Assembly: GCA_002359635.1 (NCBI GenBank)
Contig: DENJ01000002.1
Span: 61,586 to 89,734 of the forward strand
Source: Burkholderiales bacterium UBA2647
GTDB lineage: Bacteria > Pseudomonadota > Gammaproteobacteria > Burkholderiales > Burkholderiaceae_E
Direction: 5' to 3'
DNA: 28,149 bases
Shown here: in pieces, positions 16,858 through 24,622 of the stretch
How positions within the stretch are numbered: the first letter of the stretch is position 1
How the letters are laid out: each line of letters starts with the position of its first letter
Notes under the pieces: generated by a model
The model's database searches: none
The model's input: the letters and a program-made list of their open reading frames with translations, nothing else
Told to the model about the DNA's origin: nothing
Translations under genes and position numbers: made by a program

Positions 16858-16905
16858 CGCTACTGTTCAGGCCCGCTACTGCAGTTGCCCGCTACTGAAC
16901 AGGGC
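16858..16905. repeat. Three tandem 16-bp repeats with embedded dyad
   Basis: Three adjoining 16-bp units start at 16858, 16874 and 16890, each beginning CGCTACTG. The outer units also form an inverted repeat, CTGTTCAG (16863-16870) and CTGAACAG (16895-16902), and the middle unit has palindrome CTGCAG (16879-16884) near its centre. It lies between the convergent acyl-CoA dehydrogenase and DUF1178 genes and overlaps the last bases of the latter. There is no T-tract, so it is not a standard intrinsic terminator. Confidence 0.6.
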
Positions 16906-17395
16906 CTTTCAGCGCGGAGGGCAGCGGAAGGCTCAAAACCTCGATGCCTTCCTCAGCCAAGGCTTGTGCCTCCTCCCGACTGGCCTGCCCCCGGATACTG
17001 CGCTCGGGTGCCTCCTGGTAATGCATCCGACGGGCTTCTTCGGCAAAATCCCGGCCAACATCTTCGGTGTTTTCAACGACATAACGCGCCATTTGCAGCC
17101 AGGCAGCCTGAAGCGCCATCATCTGCGCCTGAACCTGAGGGTTTAGGGCGGATCCAGCCTGCTGCATCAGAGCCTTTTCTTGATGGCTGTCGTCGGCCTG
17201 TATGCCCGATGCTGCAACGCTTGCCATCGCACCCCGGTTAATCCGGGGCGCCGATAGCAGCTTGCCAATTTGTTTGCTGCCGCACATCGGACATTCGATC
17301 AGCTCGGCGTCCCTTTGCTTATCGAAGGCATCATGTCCAGCAAACCAACCTTCAAACCGATGGTCGTTTGCACAGCGGAGGTTAAATACAATCAT
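16892..17395 (-). CDS. DUF1178 family zinc-ribbon protein
   Basis: Conserved proteobacterial protein of unknown function, 167 residues. The N-terminus MIVFNLRCANDHRFEGWF with Cys8, and CPMCGS with Cys35 and Cys38, suggests a small metal-binding ribbon; it resembles regulatory FmdB-like zinc ribbons at this end. The middle is helical and Gln/Ala-rich. The C-terminal part (APERSIRGQAS, then EGIEVLSLPLP) matches the family ending. The open frame continues 21 codons upstream, but ATG 17395 gives the family N-terminus. The Shine-Dalgarno is weak (GGGT just before the start). It is divergent from mnmH with only 50 bases between the two starts, and convergent with the acyl-CoA dehydrogenase. No function is assigned. 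Confidence 0.85.
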   Translation of the reverse strand: MIVFNLRCANDHRFEGWFAGHDAFDKQRDAELIECPMCGSKQIGKLLSAPRINRGAMASVAASGIQADDSHQEKALMQQAGSALNPQVQAQMMALQAAWLQMARYVVENTEDVGRDFAEEARRMHYQEAPERSIRGQASREEAQALAEEGIEVLSLPLPSALKGPVQ

Positions 17396-17418
17396 CACCC
17401 GATTGTAATGGGTCCGTA

Positions 17419-17436
17419 ATAGCCATAAGGGGCTAT
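17419..17436 (+). promoter_or_regulatory. Dyad in the mnmH leader
   Basis: ATAGCC and GGCTAT form a perfect 6-bp inverted repeat with loop ATAAGG. The only purine-rich ribosome-binding candidate at workable distance, AAGGGG (17427-17432), lies partly in the loop and partly in the stem. The dyad ends nine bases before the mnmH ATG, so folding could affect translation. A DNA-binding site serving the divergent pair is another reading. Confidence 0.35.
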
Positions 17437-17445
17437 GCTCAAGGT

Positions 17446-18540
17446 ATGAAGCAAGCACAACAAGTCAACCCAAGTGGATGTTTTGACAAGACCTGGTCGG
17501 GACAGGCACCCTCCTGCTGGTCCTACGATTACATCATCGATACGCGAAGCCCCGCAGAATTCCGACTCGACCGACTGCCAGGCGCAGTCAACTGGCCGGT
17601 ACTGGACGATCGACAGCGGGAAACGATTGGAACCCTTTACCAGCTGGAGGGCGCCTTCAAGGCAAAGCGCGAAGGCGCCATCTTGGTAGCGAGAAACATC
17701 GCAAGCCTCATTGAGCAGCATGCACGAGGTATCGACAAAGAGGCGCGACTGCTTATTTATTGCTGGCGAGGCGGGAATCGGTCAGGGTCATTATCAACCG
17801 TTCTGGCGCGCATCGGCTTTCGATGCGATCTGCTGGAGGGTGGCTATAAAGCCTTTCGTCGATGGGTCATGGAAGACAGTGCCAGGCGGATCAGCCTGCT
17901 TCACTTTCAAATCATTGCAGGTCGAACAGGCAGTGGGAAAACCGATTTACTTCATCAACTGGCGGCGCAAGGTGCACAAGTCATTGATCTTGAGGCACTG
18001 GCAAAACATCGAGGATCGCTGCTTGGGGCACAGCCCGAGCTGATTCAACCGAGCCAACGCCTTTTCGAAACCGAACTATGGTTCAGGCTCGGGCAATTGA
18101 AACCAGACAAAGCTGTCTGGTTAGAGTCTGAAAGTCGAAAAATCGGACAAATCCAAATCCCCGAACCACTGATCGAGAAAATGCGCGCCTCAAACCACTA
18201 TCAACTGGAGGTCGATGCAACGCTGAGAACGAAATACCTACTAAATCATTATCAATACTGGATCTATCATCCGCATGAACTCGAGCATCGACTCGTGAGG
18301 CTTAAAGATTTCATGGCTGCTGAGACCTTTGCTGTGCTCTCACAATATCTCGCAGAAGGTCGCATGCAGGATTTCGTCCACCAGCTGCTCGAAAAATATT
18401 ACGATCCCTTATACGACCGATCGATCGCGAAAAATTACCGTGCGCGGAAAAATTCGATCTCCCTTGACCGTCTCGACCATGAAAGTTTAAGAGCGCTTGC
18501 GCAATCGCTTTGTCAGGATAGCCCGGCGATTAAGGTTTAG
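17446..18540 (+). CDS. mnmH: tRNA 2-selenouridine synthase MnmH/SelU
   Basis: Converts 2-thiouridine at the tRNA wobble position to 2-selenouridine using selenophosphate, via a geranylated intermediate. The 364 residues comprise an N-terminal rhodanese domain (about 25-145) with active-site Cys106 in CWRGGNRSG, and a C-terminal P-loop domain with Walker A GRTGSGKT (159-166). Both match E. coli SelU (about 364 residues). The AAGG just before ATG 17446 is too close to serve as a Shine-Dalgarno, and an AAGGGG lies 13 bases upstream, so initiation may be weak or controlled by the leader dyad. No selD, selA or selB lies in the window, so selenium supply must be encoded elsewhere. Its last 11 bases overlap the 3' end of ppiD on the opposite strand. 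Confidence 0.95.
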   Translation: MKQAQQVNPSGCFDKTWSGQAPSCWSYDYIIDTRSPAEFRLDRLPGAVNWPVLDDRQRETIGTLYQLEGAFKAKREGAILVARNIASLIEQHARGIDKEARLLIYCWRGGNRSGSLSTVLARIGFRCDLLEGGYKAFRRWVMEDSARRISLLHFQIIAGRTGSGKTDLLHQLAAQGAQVIDLEALAKHRGSLLGAQPELIQPSQRLFETELWFRLGQLKPDKAVWLESESRKIGQIQIPEPLIEKMRASNHYQLEVDATLRTKYLLNHYQYWIYHPHELEHRLVRLKDFMAAETFAVLSQYLAEGRMQDFVHQLLEKYYDPLYDRSIAKNYRARKNSISLDRLDHESLRALAQSLCQDSPAIKV

Positions 18541-20515
18541 CGTTTGAATTGGCAATACGGTTGGGATAGGTTTTCACTGCTGCTCGACCGCGAAGATACC
18601 TGAGATATTGTTCTGATAATAAACGCCCTTCAAGCGAGGCCAGCTGCTCACGAACCATTGGGATTGCGGATTTCAGCTGCTCTTCAGGTACCGGCACGAC
18701 AGCACCAAGCACCATCACCCTAAAACCCTGATCGGGAACTACTAGCCCGCCAACCCGTGCTTTACCTTGCATACCAAGCTTAAAAGCAGTCTGCAGACTT
18801 TGTTGATCAAGCGCTGCGGATTGTCCCCGGCTAATGAGCAGGGGCTCCGAAAATGACTGCAGCAATGGTTGAGGTAGCGGATTTTGACTTTCCCCTAGAC
18901 CAACAAGCTGCTTTACAAGCGCATCCATGAACTTTTCGCCTTCCGCTTTTGCTTTTTCCATTGCAGCCTCAAGCACCCAAGCCTCAGTCACCGCTTCGCG
19001 AACCGAATCCAAGGCAGGACTGCTTGGCGGCTGGTATTGGCTGAGCCGGGCTGATACGAGCACGCCGGGGGAAATCTCTATAGCGTCCGTGTTACGGCGC
19101 AAGCGGATTGACTCTTCAGAAAAAACCGCACGCAAGACGCGCGGATCGATATCAGCCTTTTGCATGGACTTTGACCCTGCCGACGACATTCGGCCGTCAG
19201 GGTGTACGCCCTTCAGGCCAAGCATTTTCTGATTGATTTTGTTCGCTGCCGGTTGCAGGCTGTCGCTTTGCTCGTAGACGGTGTTGCTAAAAACCTCAGC
19301 GAGTTCGGCAAATCGCTTTTGCGCTTGCTCTTGCTTCATTTGCTGTTCGATGTCGCTACGAACCTGTTCAAAGGGCTTCAACTTTGACGGTCTTATCTCA
19401 GTGAGCTTGATCACATGAACACCAAACTCGCTCATCACAGGTTCCGAAACCGTGCCTGGTTTCATCGCAAACACCGCATCGGCAAAGGGTTTCACCATGG
19501 CCTCCCGGCTGAAAAAACCTAGGTCACCGCCCTGCGCCGCGGAGCCAGAATCTTTGGACCACTGCCTTGCCAGTGCGGCAAAGTCTTTACCGTCTTTGAT
19601 CGATTCAAGAATCGACTTTGCCTTTTCGATGGCCTGCGCCTTGGCAGACTCACTGGCCGATGGGGAAAGCTCAAGCAAAATATGACTGGCACGACGCTGC
19701 TCGGGTTCACCAAACCGCTGTGGATTTTGCTCGTAATAGGTTTTAACCGCATCAGCGTCTGCACGCTCGCCCGCGACCAAGTCTTTTACACTCAGGGTGA
19801 GGATTTCAAGGTCAGCAACTGCGGCCAATTCGAATCGCTTGGACTCCTTTTTAAAATAGGCTTCAAGCTGCTCCTGTGTCGGTTTAAGCTGATCCTTGAA
19901 CTGTTTCACGCTGAACAGCCGTTGCCTGATTTCGCGTTTTTCGAGCTGCGCCGCAACAATCGACTGCAGCACCGGTGTCGGCAAAAAGCCGCTCGCGCCA
20001 AGTGCCTCCGGCAACGTTCTGAGCGCAAGCTCTTGTCGAAGGCTCTGCTCAAATTGGAATTCAGACTTGCCCTGCGCAGCGAGCAAGCTTTTATATTGTT
20101 CTAAATTAAAGGATCCATCTGCTTTGCGAAGGTTGGGGATATTGCCAATTTCTTCGCGCAAGCGGAGATCGCCCGCGAAAATTTTTCGATCGATGACCAT
20201 TCCCTGCAACAACGCGTCCTGAATCAGCCGATCGAGCACATCCTGTCTGAGCTCGGGGCTATCGAGTGCGGTCATGTCAACCGACTGCCCCGTCATCGAA
20301 GCCATACGGCGCATTTGATCAAGTTGTTCGCGATGTGCCGATTCAAAGCGCTCGCGTGTGATCGGCCGCCCCTGAACCTCAGCGACCTCGGTGCCATCAC
20401 CCATGAACTGGTCATAACCAGATATGCCCCAGAACACAAATGACGGAAAAATAAGAACAATTAGCGCACCGAGCATCAATCGCTTGTGATCCCGGATCCA
20501 TTCAAAAAGGCCCAT
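18530..20515 (-). CDS. ppiD: Periplasmic folding chaperone PpiD (parvulin family)
   Basis: Inner-membrane-anchored periplasmic chaperone acting near SecYEG on emerging outer-membrane and secreted proteins. The 661 residues have a short cytoplasmic N-terminus MGLFEWIRDHKR, one transmembrane helix (about 13-33), a SurA-like helical region (35-260), one parvulin domain (about 273-373; ASHILLEL to GVHVIKL) and a long C-terminal chaperone region. Length and layout fit PpiD rather than SurA, which has a cleaved signal peptide and two parvulin domains. ATG 20515 has GGAG six bases upstream; the TTG at 20530 is less likely. A terminator hairpin ends 13 bases before the start. It converges on mnmH with an 11-base overlap. 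Position after lon and two tRNA genes is usual in betaproteobacteria. Confidence 0.93.
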   Translation of the reverse strand: MGLFEWIRDHKRLMLGALIVLIFPSFVFWGISGYDQFMGDGTEVAEVQGRPITRERFESAHREQLDQMRRMASMTGQSVDMTALDSPELRQDVLDRLIQDALLQGMVIDRKIFAGDLRLREEIGNIPNLRKADGSFNLEQYKSLLAAQGKSEFQFEQSLRQELALRTLPEALGASGFLPTPVLQSIVAAQLEKREIRQRLFSVKQFKDQLKPTQEQLEAYFKKESKRFELAAVADLEILTLSVKDLVAGERADADAVKTYYEQNPQRFGEPEQRRASHILLELSPSASESAKAQAIEKAKSILESIKDGKDFAALARQWSKDSGSAAQGGDLGFFSREAMVKPFADAVFAMKPGTVSEPVMSEFGVHVIKLTEIRPSKLKPFEQVRSDIEQQMKQEQAQKRFAELAEVFSNTVYEQSDSLQPAANKINQKMLGLKGVHPDGRMSSAGSKSMQKADIDPRVLRAVFSEESIRLRRNTDAIEISPGVLVSARLSQYQPPSSPALDSVREAVTEAWVLEAAMEKAKAEGEKFMDALVKQLVGLGESQNPLPQPLLQSFSEPLLISRGQSAALDQQSLQTAFKLGMQGKARVGGLVVPDQGFRVMVLGAVVPVPEEQLKSAIPMVREQLASLEGRLLSEQYLRYLRGRAAVKTYPNRIANSNAKP

Positions 20516-20528
20516 CTTGCGCTCCAAC

Positions 20529-20552
20529 AAAAAAGGCGAACTTTCGTTCGCC
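20529..20552 (-). terminator. Intrinsic terminator after tRNA-Asp, abutting the ppiD start
   Basis: Read on the minus strand, GGCGAAC, a GAAA tetraloop and GTTCGCC form a perfect 7-bp stem followed directly by six T. It lies 47 bases downstream of tRNA-Asp, so it probably ends the tRNA-Val/tRNA-Asp transcript. The T-tract stops 13 bases before the ppiD ATG. Confidence 0.85.
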
Positions 20553-20599
20553 CTTATTTGCGCGACCGCTCAACTTAGCGCGAATCGCTTGTTCAGTCT

Positions 20600-20676
20600 T
20601 GGCGGAGTGGACGGGACTCGAACCCGCGACCCCCGGCGTGACAGGCCGGTATTCTAACCGACTGAACTACCACTCC
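20600..20676 (-). tRNA. tRNA-Asp (GTC)
   Basis: A 77-base cloverleaf on the minus strand. The acceptor stem begins GGAGTGG and closes with CCACTCC, followed by G and an encoded CCA. The D-arm region GTAGTTCAGTCGGTTAG, anticodon loop CTGTCAC with anticodon GTC, and T-arm GTTCGAGTC are all present. It follows tRNA-Val by 48 bases. Confidence 0.97.
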
Positions 20677-20724
20677 GAAAAACGTTATTGTAACCCAAAC
20701 TTCATGTTCTCAAGCAGGACACTT

Positions 20725-20800
20725 TGGTGGGTGCTGAGGGGTTCGAACCCCCGACCTACGCCTTGTAAGGGCGCCGCTCTACCAACTGAGCTAAGCACCC
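20725..20800 (-). tRNA. tRNA-Val (TAC)
   Basis: A 76-base cloverleaf on the minus strand. The acceptor stem GGGTGCT pairs with AGCACCC, followed by A and an encoded CCA. The D-arm TTAGCTCAGTTGGTAGAG, anticodon loop with TAC and T-arm GTTCGAACC are all present. It lies downstream of lon and upstream of tRNA-Asp. Confidence 0.97.
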
Positions 20801-20813
20801 ACTTGAGCCAAGG

Positions 20814-20819
20814 ATTCTA
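20814..20819 (-). promoter_or_regulatory. Candidate -10 element for tRNA-Val/tRNA-Asp
   Basis: TAGAAT on the minus strand lies 13 bases before the mature 5' end of tRNA-Val, a distance suited to a tRNA promoter. No good -35 is visible at 16-18 bases. The tRNAs might instead be read from lon. Confidence 0.3.
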
Positions 20820-20852
20820 ACACGTCCCACACAGCAAATGACTTGCTGCTTC

Positions 20853-23273
20853 TCAGTGTTTCAGTCGCTCGGTGGCCAGATTCTCATCGCCCGCTTTAAG
20901 CACAGCTGTCGTGTCAACCACAGCCTTGCTGTCATCCGACTCCTCGGGCAGAGGCATAGGCTTTGATTGCAAGGCCAGATCGAGCACTTGATCAATCCAC
21001 TTCACCGGAACGATTTCGAGCCGATTCTTAACGTTATCGGGAATTTCTTGAAGGTCCTTCACATTCTCTTCGGGAATAAGAACGGTCTTAATCCCACCAC
21101 GATGCGCAGCGAGTAACTTTTCTTTCAAGCCGCCAATCCCGAGCACCTCGCCTCTCAATGTGATCTCCCCAGTCATTGCCACGTCGGAGCGAACAGGAAT
21201 GCCGGTAAACACCGAGACCATGGCGGTCGTCATGGCAATGCCCGCGCTTGGGCCGTCTTTGGGGGTAGCACCTTCGGGCACGTGCACATGCAAATCCCAC
21301 TTCTCGTGGAAATCATTGGCAATCCCCAGCCTTGAAGCACGCCGACGCACCACCGTCATCGCCGCCTTGACCGACTCTTGCATCACATCACCTAACTTAC
21401 CGGTGGATAGGGCTTTGCCTTTCCCAGGCACGGCGGCAGCCTCAACCGTGAGAAGTTCACCGCCGACCTCAGTCCATGCAAGCCCGGTCACCTGACCAAT
21501 CTGATTTTCCTTTTCAGCGATCCCAAAAGTAAAGCGTTGTACGCCTAAGTACTTATCTAGATTTTTGCTTGTTACCTGAACCCGGGATGACTTCTTCGCA
21601 AGCAAGAGCGACTTCACAACTTTTCGACAAATCTTTGAGATTTCCCGCTCCAGCGAACGCACCCCAGCCTCACGCGTGTAGTAGCGCACCACATCACGAA
21701 TCGCCGATTCAGCCACGCTGAGTTCATTTCCCTTAAGCCCGTTATTGCTCATTTGTTTGGGCAGCAAATAGCGCTGTGCAATGTGTACTTTTTCGTCCTC
21801 GGTGTATCCCGATAAGCGAATCACCTCCATACGATCGAGCAAGGCAGGCGGAATATTGAGGGTGTTGGCGGTTGCAACGAACATCACATCCGACAGGTCA
21901 TATTCAACCTCAACATAGTGGTCAACAAAAGTGCTGTTCTGCTCAGGATCCAGAACCTCAAGCAGTGCACTCGCCGGATCGCCACGGAAATCCATCCCGA
22001 GCTTATCGACCTCATCAAGCAGGAATAAAGGGTTTCTAACGGCAACTTTCGTGAGGTTTTGAAGGATTTTGCCAGGCATCGAGCCGATGTAGGTGCGGCG
22101 ATGACCTCGGATTTCCGCTTCATCGCGAACCCCGCCAAGCGCCATCCGGACAAACTTCCGATTTGTGGCTTTGGCCATCGATTGCCCTAAGGAGGTCTTG
22201 CCTACGCCTGGCGGTCCAACCAGGCAAAGAATTGGCGCCTTTACCTTATCGACACGTTGCTGTACCGCAAGGTATTCAAGAATCCGCTCTTTCACCTTCT
22301 CAAGACCAAAGTGGTCCTGATCGAGAATTTGCTCGGCTTTCGCAAGATCGGTACTGACCTTGCTTTTCTTTCGCCAGGGTAGTGCCGTCAGGGTATCGAT
22401 ATAATTTCTAACAACCGTTGCCTCGGCCGACATCGGGGACATCAATCTCAATTTCTTGAACTCAGCCTCGGCCTTTTTGAGTGCCTCCTTAGGCATTCTT
22501 GCTGATTTAATCTTTTTATCGATTTCCTCCATGTCGGCGCCATCTTCACCCTCACCGAGCTCTTTCTGAATAGCTTTGACCTGCTCATTGAGGTAGTACT
22601 CGCGCTGCGACTTCTCCATTTGCCGTTTCACCCGGCCACGGATCCTTTTCTCGACCTGCAAAATATCGAGCTCGGACTCGATCAATGCAAGCAATTTTTC
22701 AAGCCGCTCATGGACCGGGAACGTCTCCAGGATTTCCTGCTTTTGCTCGATTTTCACGGGCAAATGGACCGCTACCGTGTCGGCCATCCGCCCGGGTTCA
22801 TCGATGCTGCCAAGTGAAGCGAGAATCTCCGGGGGAATCTTCTTGTTCAACTTCACATACTGGTCGAATTGCGTCAGGATGGCACGACGCAAGGCCTCGA
22901 TTTCGGGAGAACTTCCAGGCGCCGTGTTAATCAGCTGGTAGTCGCAGGTGAAATGTGGATCGTCGCTGTGAACAGCATCGATCTGTGCACGCTGAACACC
23001 TTCAACCAAGACTTTCACCGTGCCGTCGGGCAGCTTCAGCATCTGAAGAATATTGGAAACACAGCCGAGGCGATGAATATCGTCGGCGCTTGGATCATCC
23101 TTTGATGCATGACGCTGTGCAACGAGCATGATCGAGCGGCCCTGCTCCATAGCGCTCTCGAGTGCTTTGATCGACTTTGGCCGGCCAACAAATAAGGGGA
23201 TGACCATATGGGGGAAGACAACCACATCACGCAAAGGCAGAAGCGGAAGTCCATGCTGATTTTCTTGGTTCAT
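20853..23273 (-). CDS. lon: ATP-dependent protease Lon
   Basis: Cytoplasmic AAA+ serine protease that degrades misfolded and regulatory proteins. The 806 residues comprise an N-terminal substrate domain (LPLLPLRDVVVFPHMVIPL near the start), Walker A GPPGVGKT (353-360), Walker B NPLFLLDEVDK, and a protease domain. The protease dyad is Ser676 in PKDGPSAG and Lys719 in GGLKEKLL, 43 residues apart as in E. coli Lon (Ser679/Lys722). The acidic C-terminal tail is variable. The frame is open 24 codons upstream; ATG 23273 is chosen because MNQENQHGLPLLPLRD matches the family and GGAG lies 10 bases before it. It follows clpX after 86 bases holding a large stem-loop, so its expression may be partly independent. 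Confidence 0.97.
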   Translation of the reverse strand: MNQENQHGLPLLPLRDVVVFPHMVIPLFVGRPKSIKALESAMEQGRSIMLVAQRHASKDDPSADDIHRLGCVSNILQMLKLPDGTVKVLVEGVQRAQIDAVHSDDPHFTCDYQLINTAPGSSPEIEALRRAILTQFDQYVKLNKKIPPEILASLGSIDEPGRMADTVAVHLPVKIEQKQEILETFPVHERLEKLLALIESELDILQVEKRIRGRVKRQMEKSQREYYLNEQVKAIQKELGEGEDGADMEEIDKKIKSARMPKEALKKAEAEFKKLRLMSPMSAEATVVRNYIDTLTALPWRKKSKVSTDLAKAEQILDQDHFGLEKVKERILEYLAVQQRVDKVKAPILCLVGPPGVGKTSLGQSMAKATNRKFVRMALGGVRDEAEIRGHRRTYIGSMPGKILQNLTKVAVRNPLFLLDEVDKLGMDFRGDPASALLEVLDPEQNSTFVDHYVEVEYDLSDVMFVATANTLNIPPALLDRMEVIRLSGYTEDEKVHIAQRYLLPKQMSNNGLKGNELSVAESAIRDVVRYYTREAGVRSLEREISKICRKVVKSLLLAKKSSRVQVTSKNLDKYLGVQRFTFGIAEKENQIGQVTGLAWTEVGGELLTVEAAAVPGKGKALSTGKLGDVMQESVKAAMTVVRRRASRLGIANDFHEKWDLHVHVPEGATPKDGPSAGIAMTTAMVSVFTGIPVRSDVAMTGEITLRGEVLGIGGLKEKLLAAHRGGIKTVLIPEENVKDLQEIPDNVKNRLEIVPVKWIDQVLDLALQSKPMPLPEESDDSKAVVDTTAVLKAGDENLATERLKH

Positions 23274-23300
23274 TGTGACATTACTCCATGGGTGAATGCC

Positions 23301-23341
23301 GCCGCTGCTGAGTGATACGGAGATCACAGAACAACAGCGGC
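23301..23341 (-). promoter_or_regulatory. Large stem-loop between clpX and lon
   Basis: On the minus strand, GCCGCTG (from 23341) pairs perfectly with CAGCGGC (ending 23301). Inside, GTGAT pairs with ATCAC around a 6-base loop. There is no T-tract, so it is not a typical terminator. It may be a processing site, a transcript-stabilising hairpin or a leader element for lon. Confidence 0.45.
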
Positions 23342-23359
23342 ACAATCATGACCTTTAGT

Positions 23360-24622
23360 TTAATTTGAACCGGCAACCTTGGCGGTTTCAGCGTATATCA
23401 GCAGGGGTTTTCCACCAGCCTCGATGGCGTTTTCATCAAGAACAACCTTGGCGACATGTTGCTGCCCGGGTAGATCAAACATCACATCAAGCAACGATGC
23501 CTCCAAAATAGAGCGAAGTCCGCGTGCGCCGGTTTTTCGCTTAAGCGCCTTGCGTGCAATCGCCCGTAGCGCTTCCGGGCGAATTTCAAGCTCGACGTTT
23601 TCCATCGCAAAAAGACGGGCGTATTGCTTGACCAAGGCATTCTTGGGCGTGATCAAAATGTCGACGAGCGCCTCTTCGGTGAGTTCGTCGAGGGTTGCAA
23701 TCACCGGCAGTCTTCCGACCAGCTCAGGAATCAAACCAAACTTGATCAGATCTTCCGGTTCTATACCCTGCAAAAGCTCGCCGACCTTACGCTCGGAGGC
23801 ACTGCGGACGCTTGCGCTAAAACCAATACCGGAGCGCTCTGAACGGTCGCGGATTACTTTCTCCAGGCCATCAAAGGCACCACCACAAATAAAGAGAATA
23901 TGGGTGGTGTCGATCTGCACGAAATCCTGATTCGGATGCTTTCGACCGCCCTGAGGCGGCACGGCAGCAACCGTGCCCTCAATCAGTTTGAGCAAAGCCT
24001 GCTGAACACCTTCCCCCGACACATCGCGCGTGATCGAAGGGTTGTCGGATTTACGTGAAATCTTGTCAATTTCATCAATATAAACAATACCATGCTGAGC
24101 CTTTTCAACGTCATAGGCACAATTTTGCAGCAGTTTTTGAATGATGTTTTCAACGTCCTCCCCGACATAACCCGCCTCGGTCAAAGTTGTCGCATCGGCG
24201 ATCACAAATGGCACGTTAAGCAGTCGGGCGAGCGTTTGGGCCAGCAAGGTCTTACCCGAACCCGTGGGACCGATCAGCAAAATATTACTTTTCGCGAGTT
24301 CGACCTCGTCTTTGTCGGACTGATGTTTCAAGCGCTTGTAGTGGTTGTAGACCGCAACCGCAAGCACTTTCTTGGCGTGCTCCTGTCCAATCACATACTG
24401 ATCGAGGATGTCGCGGATTTCAGTCGGTGTTGGCAAGCCGTCACCGGCGCCAGTTGCACCATCGGTCTGCGCCTCATCGCGGATGATATCGTTGCAAAGA
24501 TCGATACACTCATCGCAGATGAACACCGAAGGCCCTGCAATAAGCTTTCTAACCTCGTTTTGGCTCTTGCCACAAAACGAACAGTACAGCAGCTTTTCGC
24601 TACTACCCTTTTTTTCACTCAT
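23360..24622 (-). CDS. clpX: ATP-dependent unfoldase ClpX
   Basis: AAA+ unfoldase that recognises substrates and feeds them to ClpP. The 420 residues comprise an N-terminal zinc-binding domain with Cys14, Cys17, Cys36 and Cys39, Walker A GPTGSGKT (118-125), pore loop GYVGED (151-156), Walker B VYIDEIDK (180-187), and the ClpP-docking IGF tripeptide in RSGIGFSA. Length is normal. Its ATG overlaps the clpP stop (ATGA), so the two are translationally coupled. It belongs to the tig-clpP-clpX-lon order common in proteobacteria. Confidence 0.98.
   Translation of the reverse strand: MSEKKGSSEKLLYCSFCGKSQNEVRKLIAGPSVFICDECIDLCNDIIRDEAQTDGATGAGDGLPTPTEIRDILDQYVIGQEHAKKVLAVAVYNHYKRLKHQSDKDEVELAKSNILLIGPTGSGKTLLAQTLARLLNVPFVIADATTLTEAGYVGEDVENIIQKLLQNCAYDVEKAQHGIVYIDEIDKISRKSDNPSITRDVSGEGVQQALLKLIEGTVAAVPPQGGRKHPNQDFVQIDTTHILFICGGAFDGLEKVIRDRSERSGIGFSASVRSASERKVGELLQGIEPEDLIKFGLIPELVGRLPVIATLDELTEEALVDILITPKNALVKQYARLFAMENVELEIRPEALRAIARKALKRKTGARGLRSILEASLLDVMFDLPGQQHVAKVVLDENAIEAGGKPLLIYAETAKVAGSN

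Noticed and set aside
20599..20820. Small open frame across the two tRNA genes
   Set aside because: It is made of antisense tRNA sequence; the cloverleafs explain the region fully.
20832..20848. Hairpin CAGCAA/TTGCTG after lon as a terminator
   Set aside because: The stem is only 6 bp and no T-tract follows on the minus strand, so termination there is not supported.
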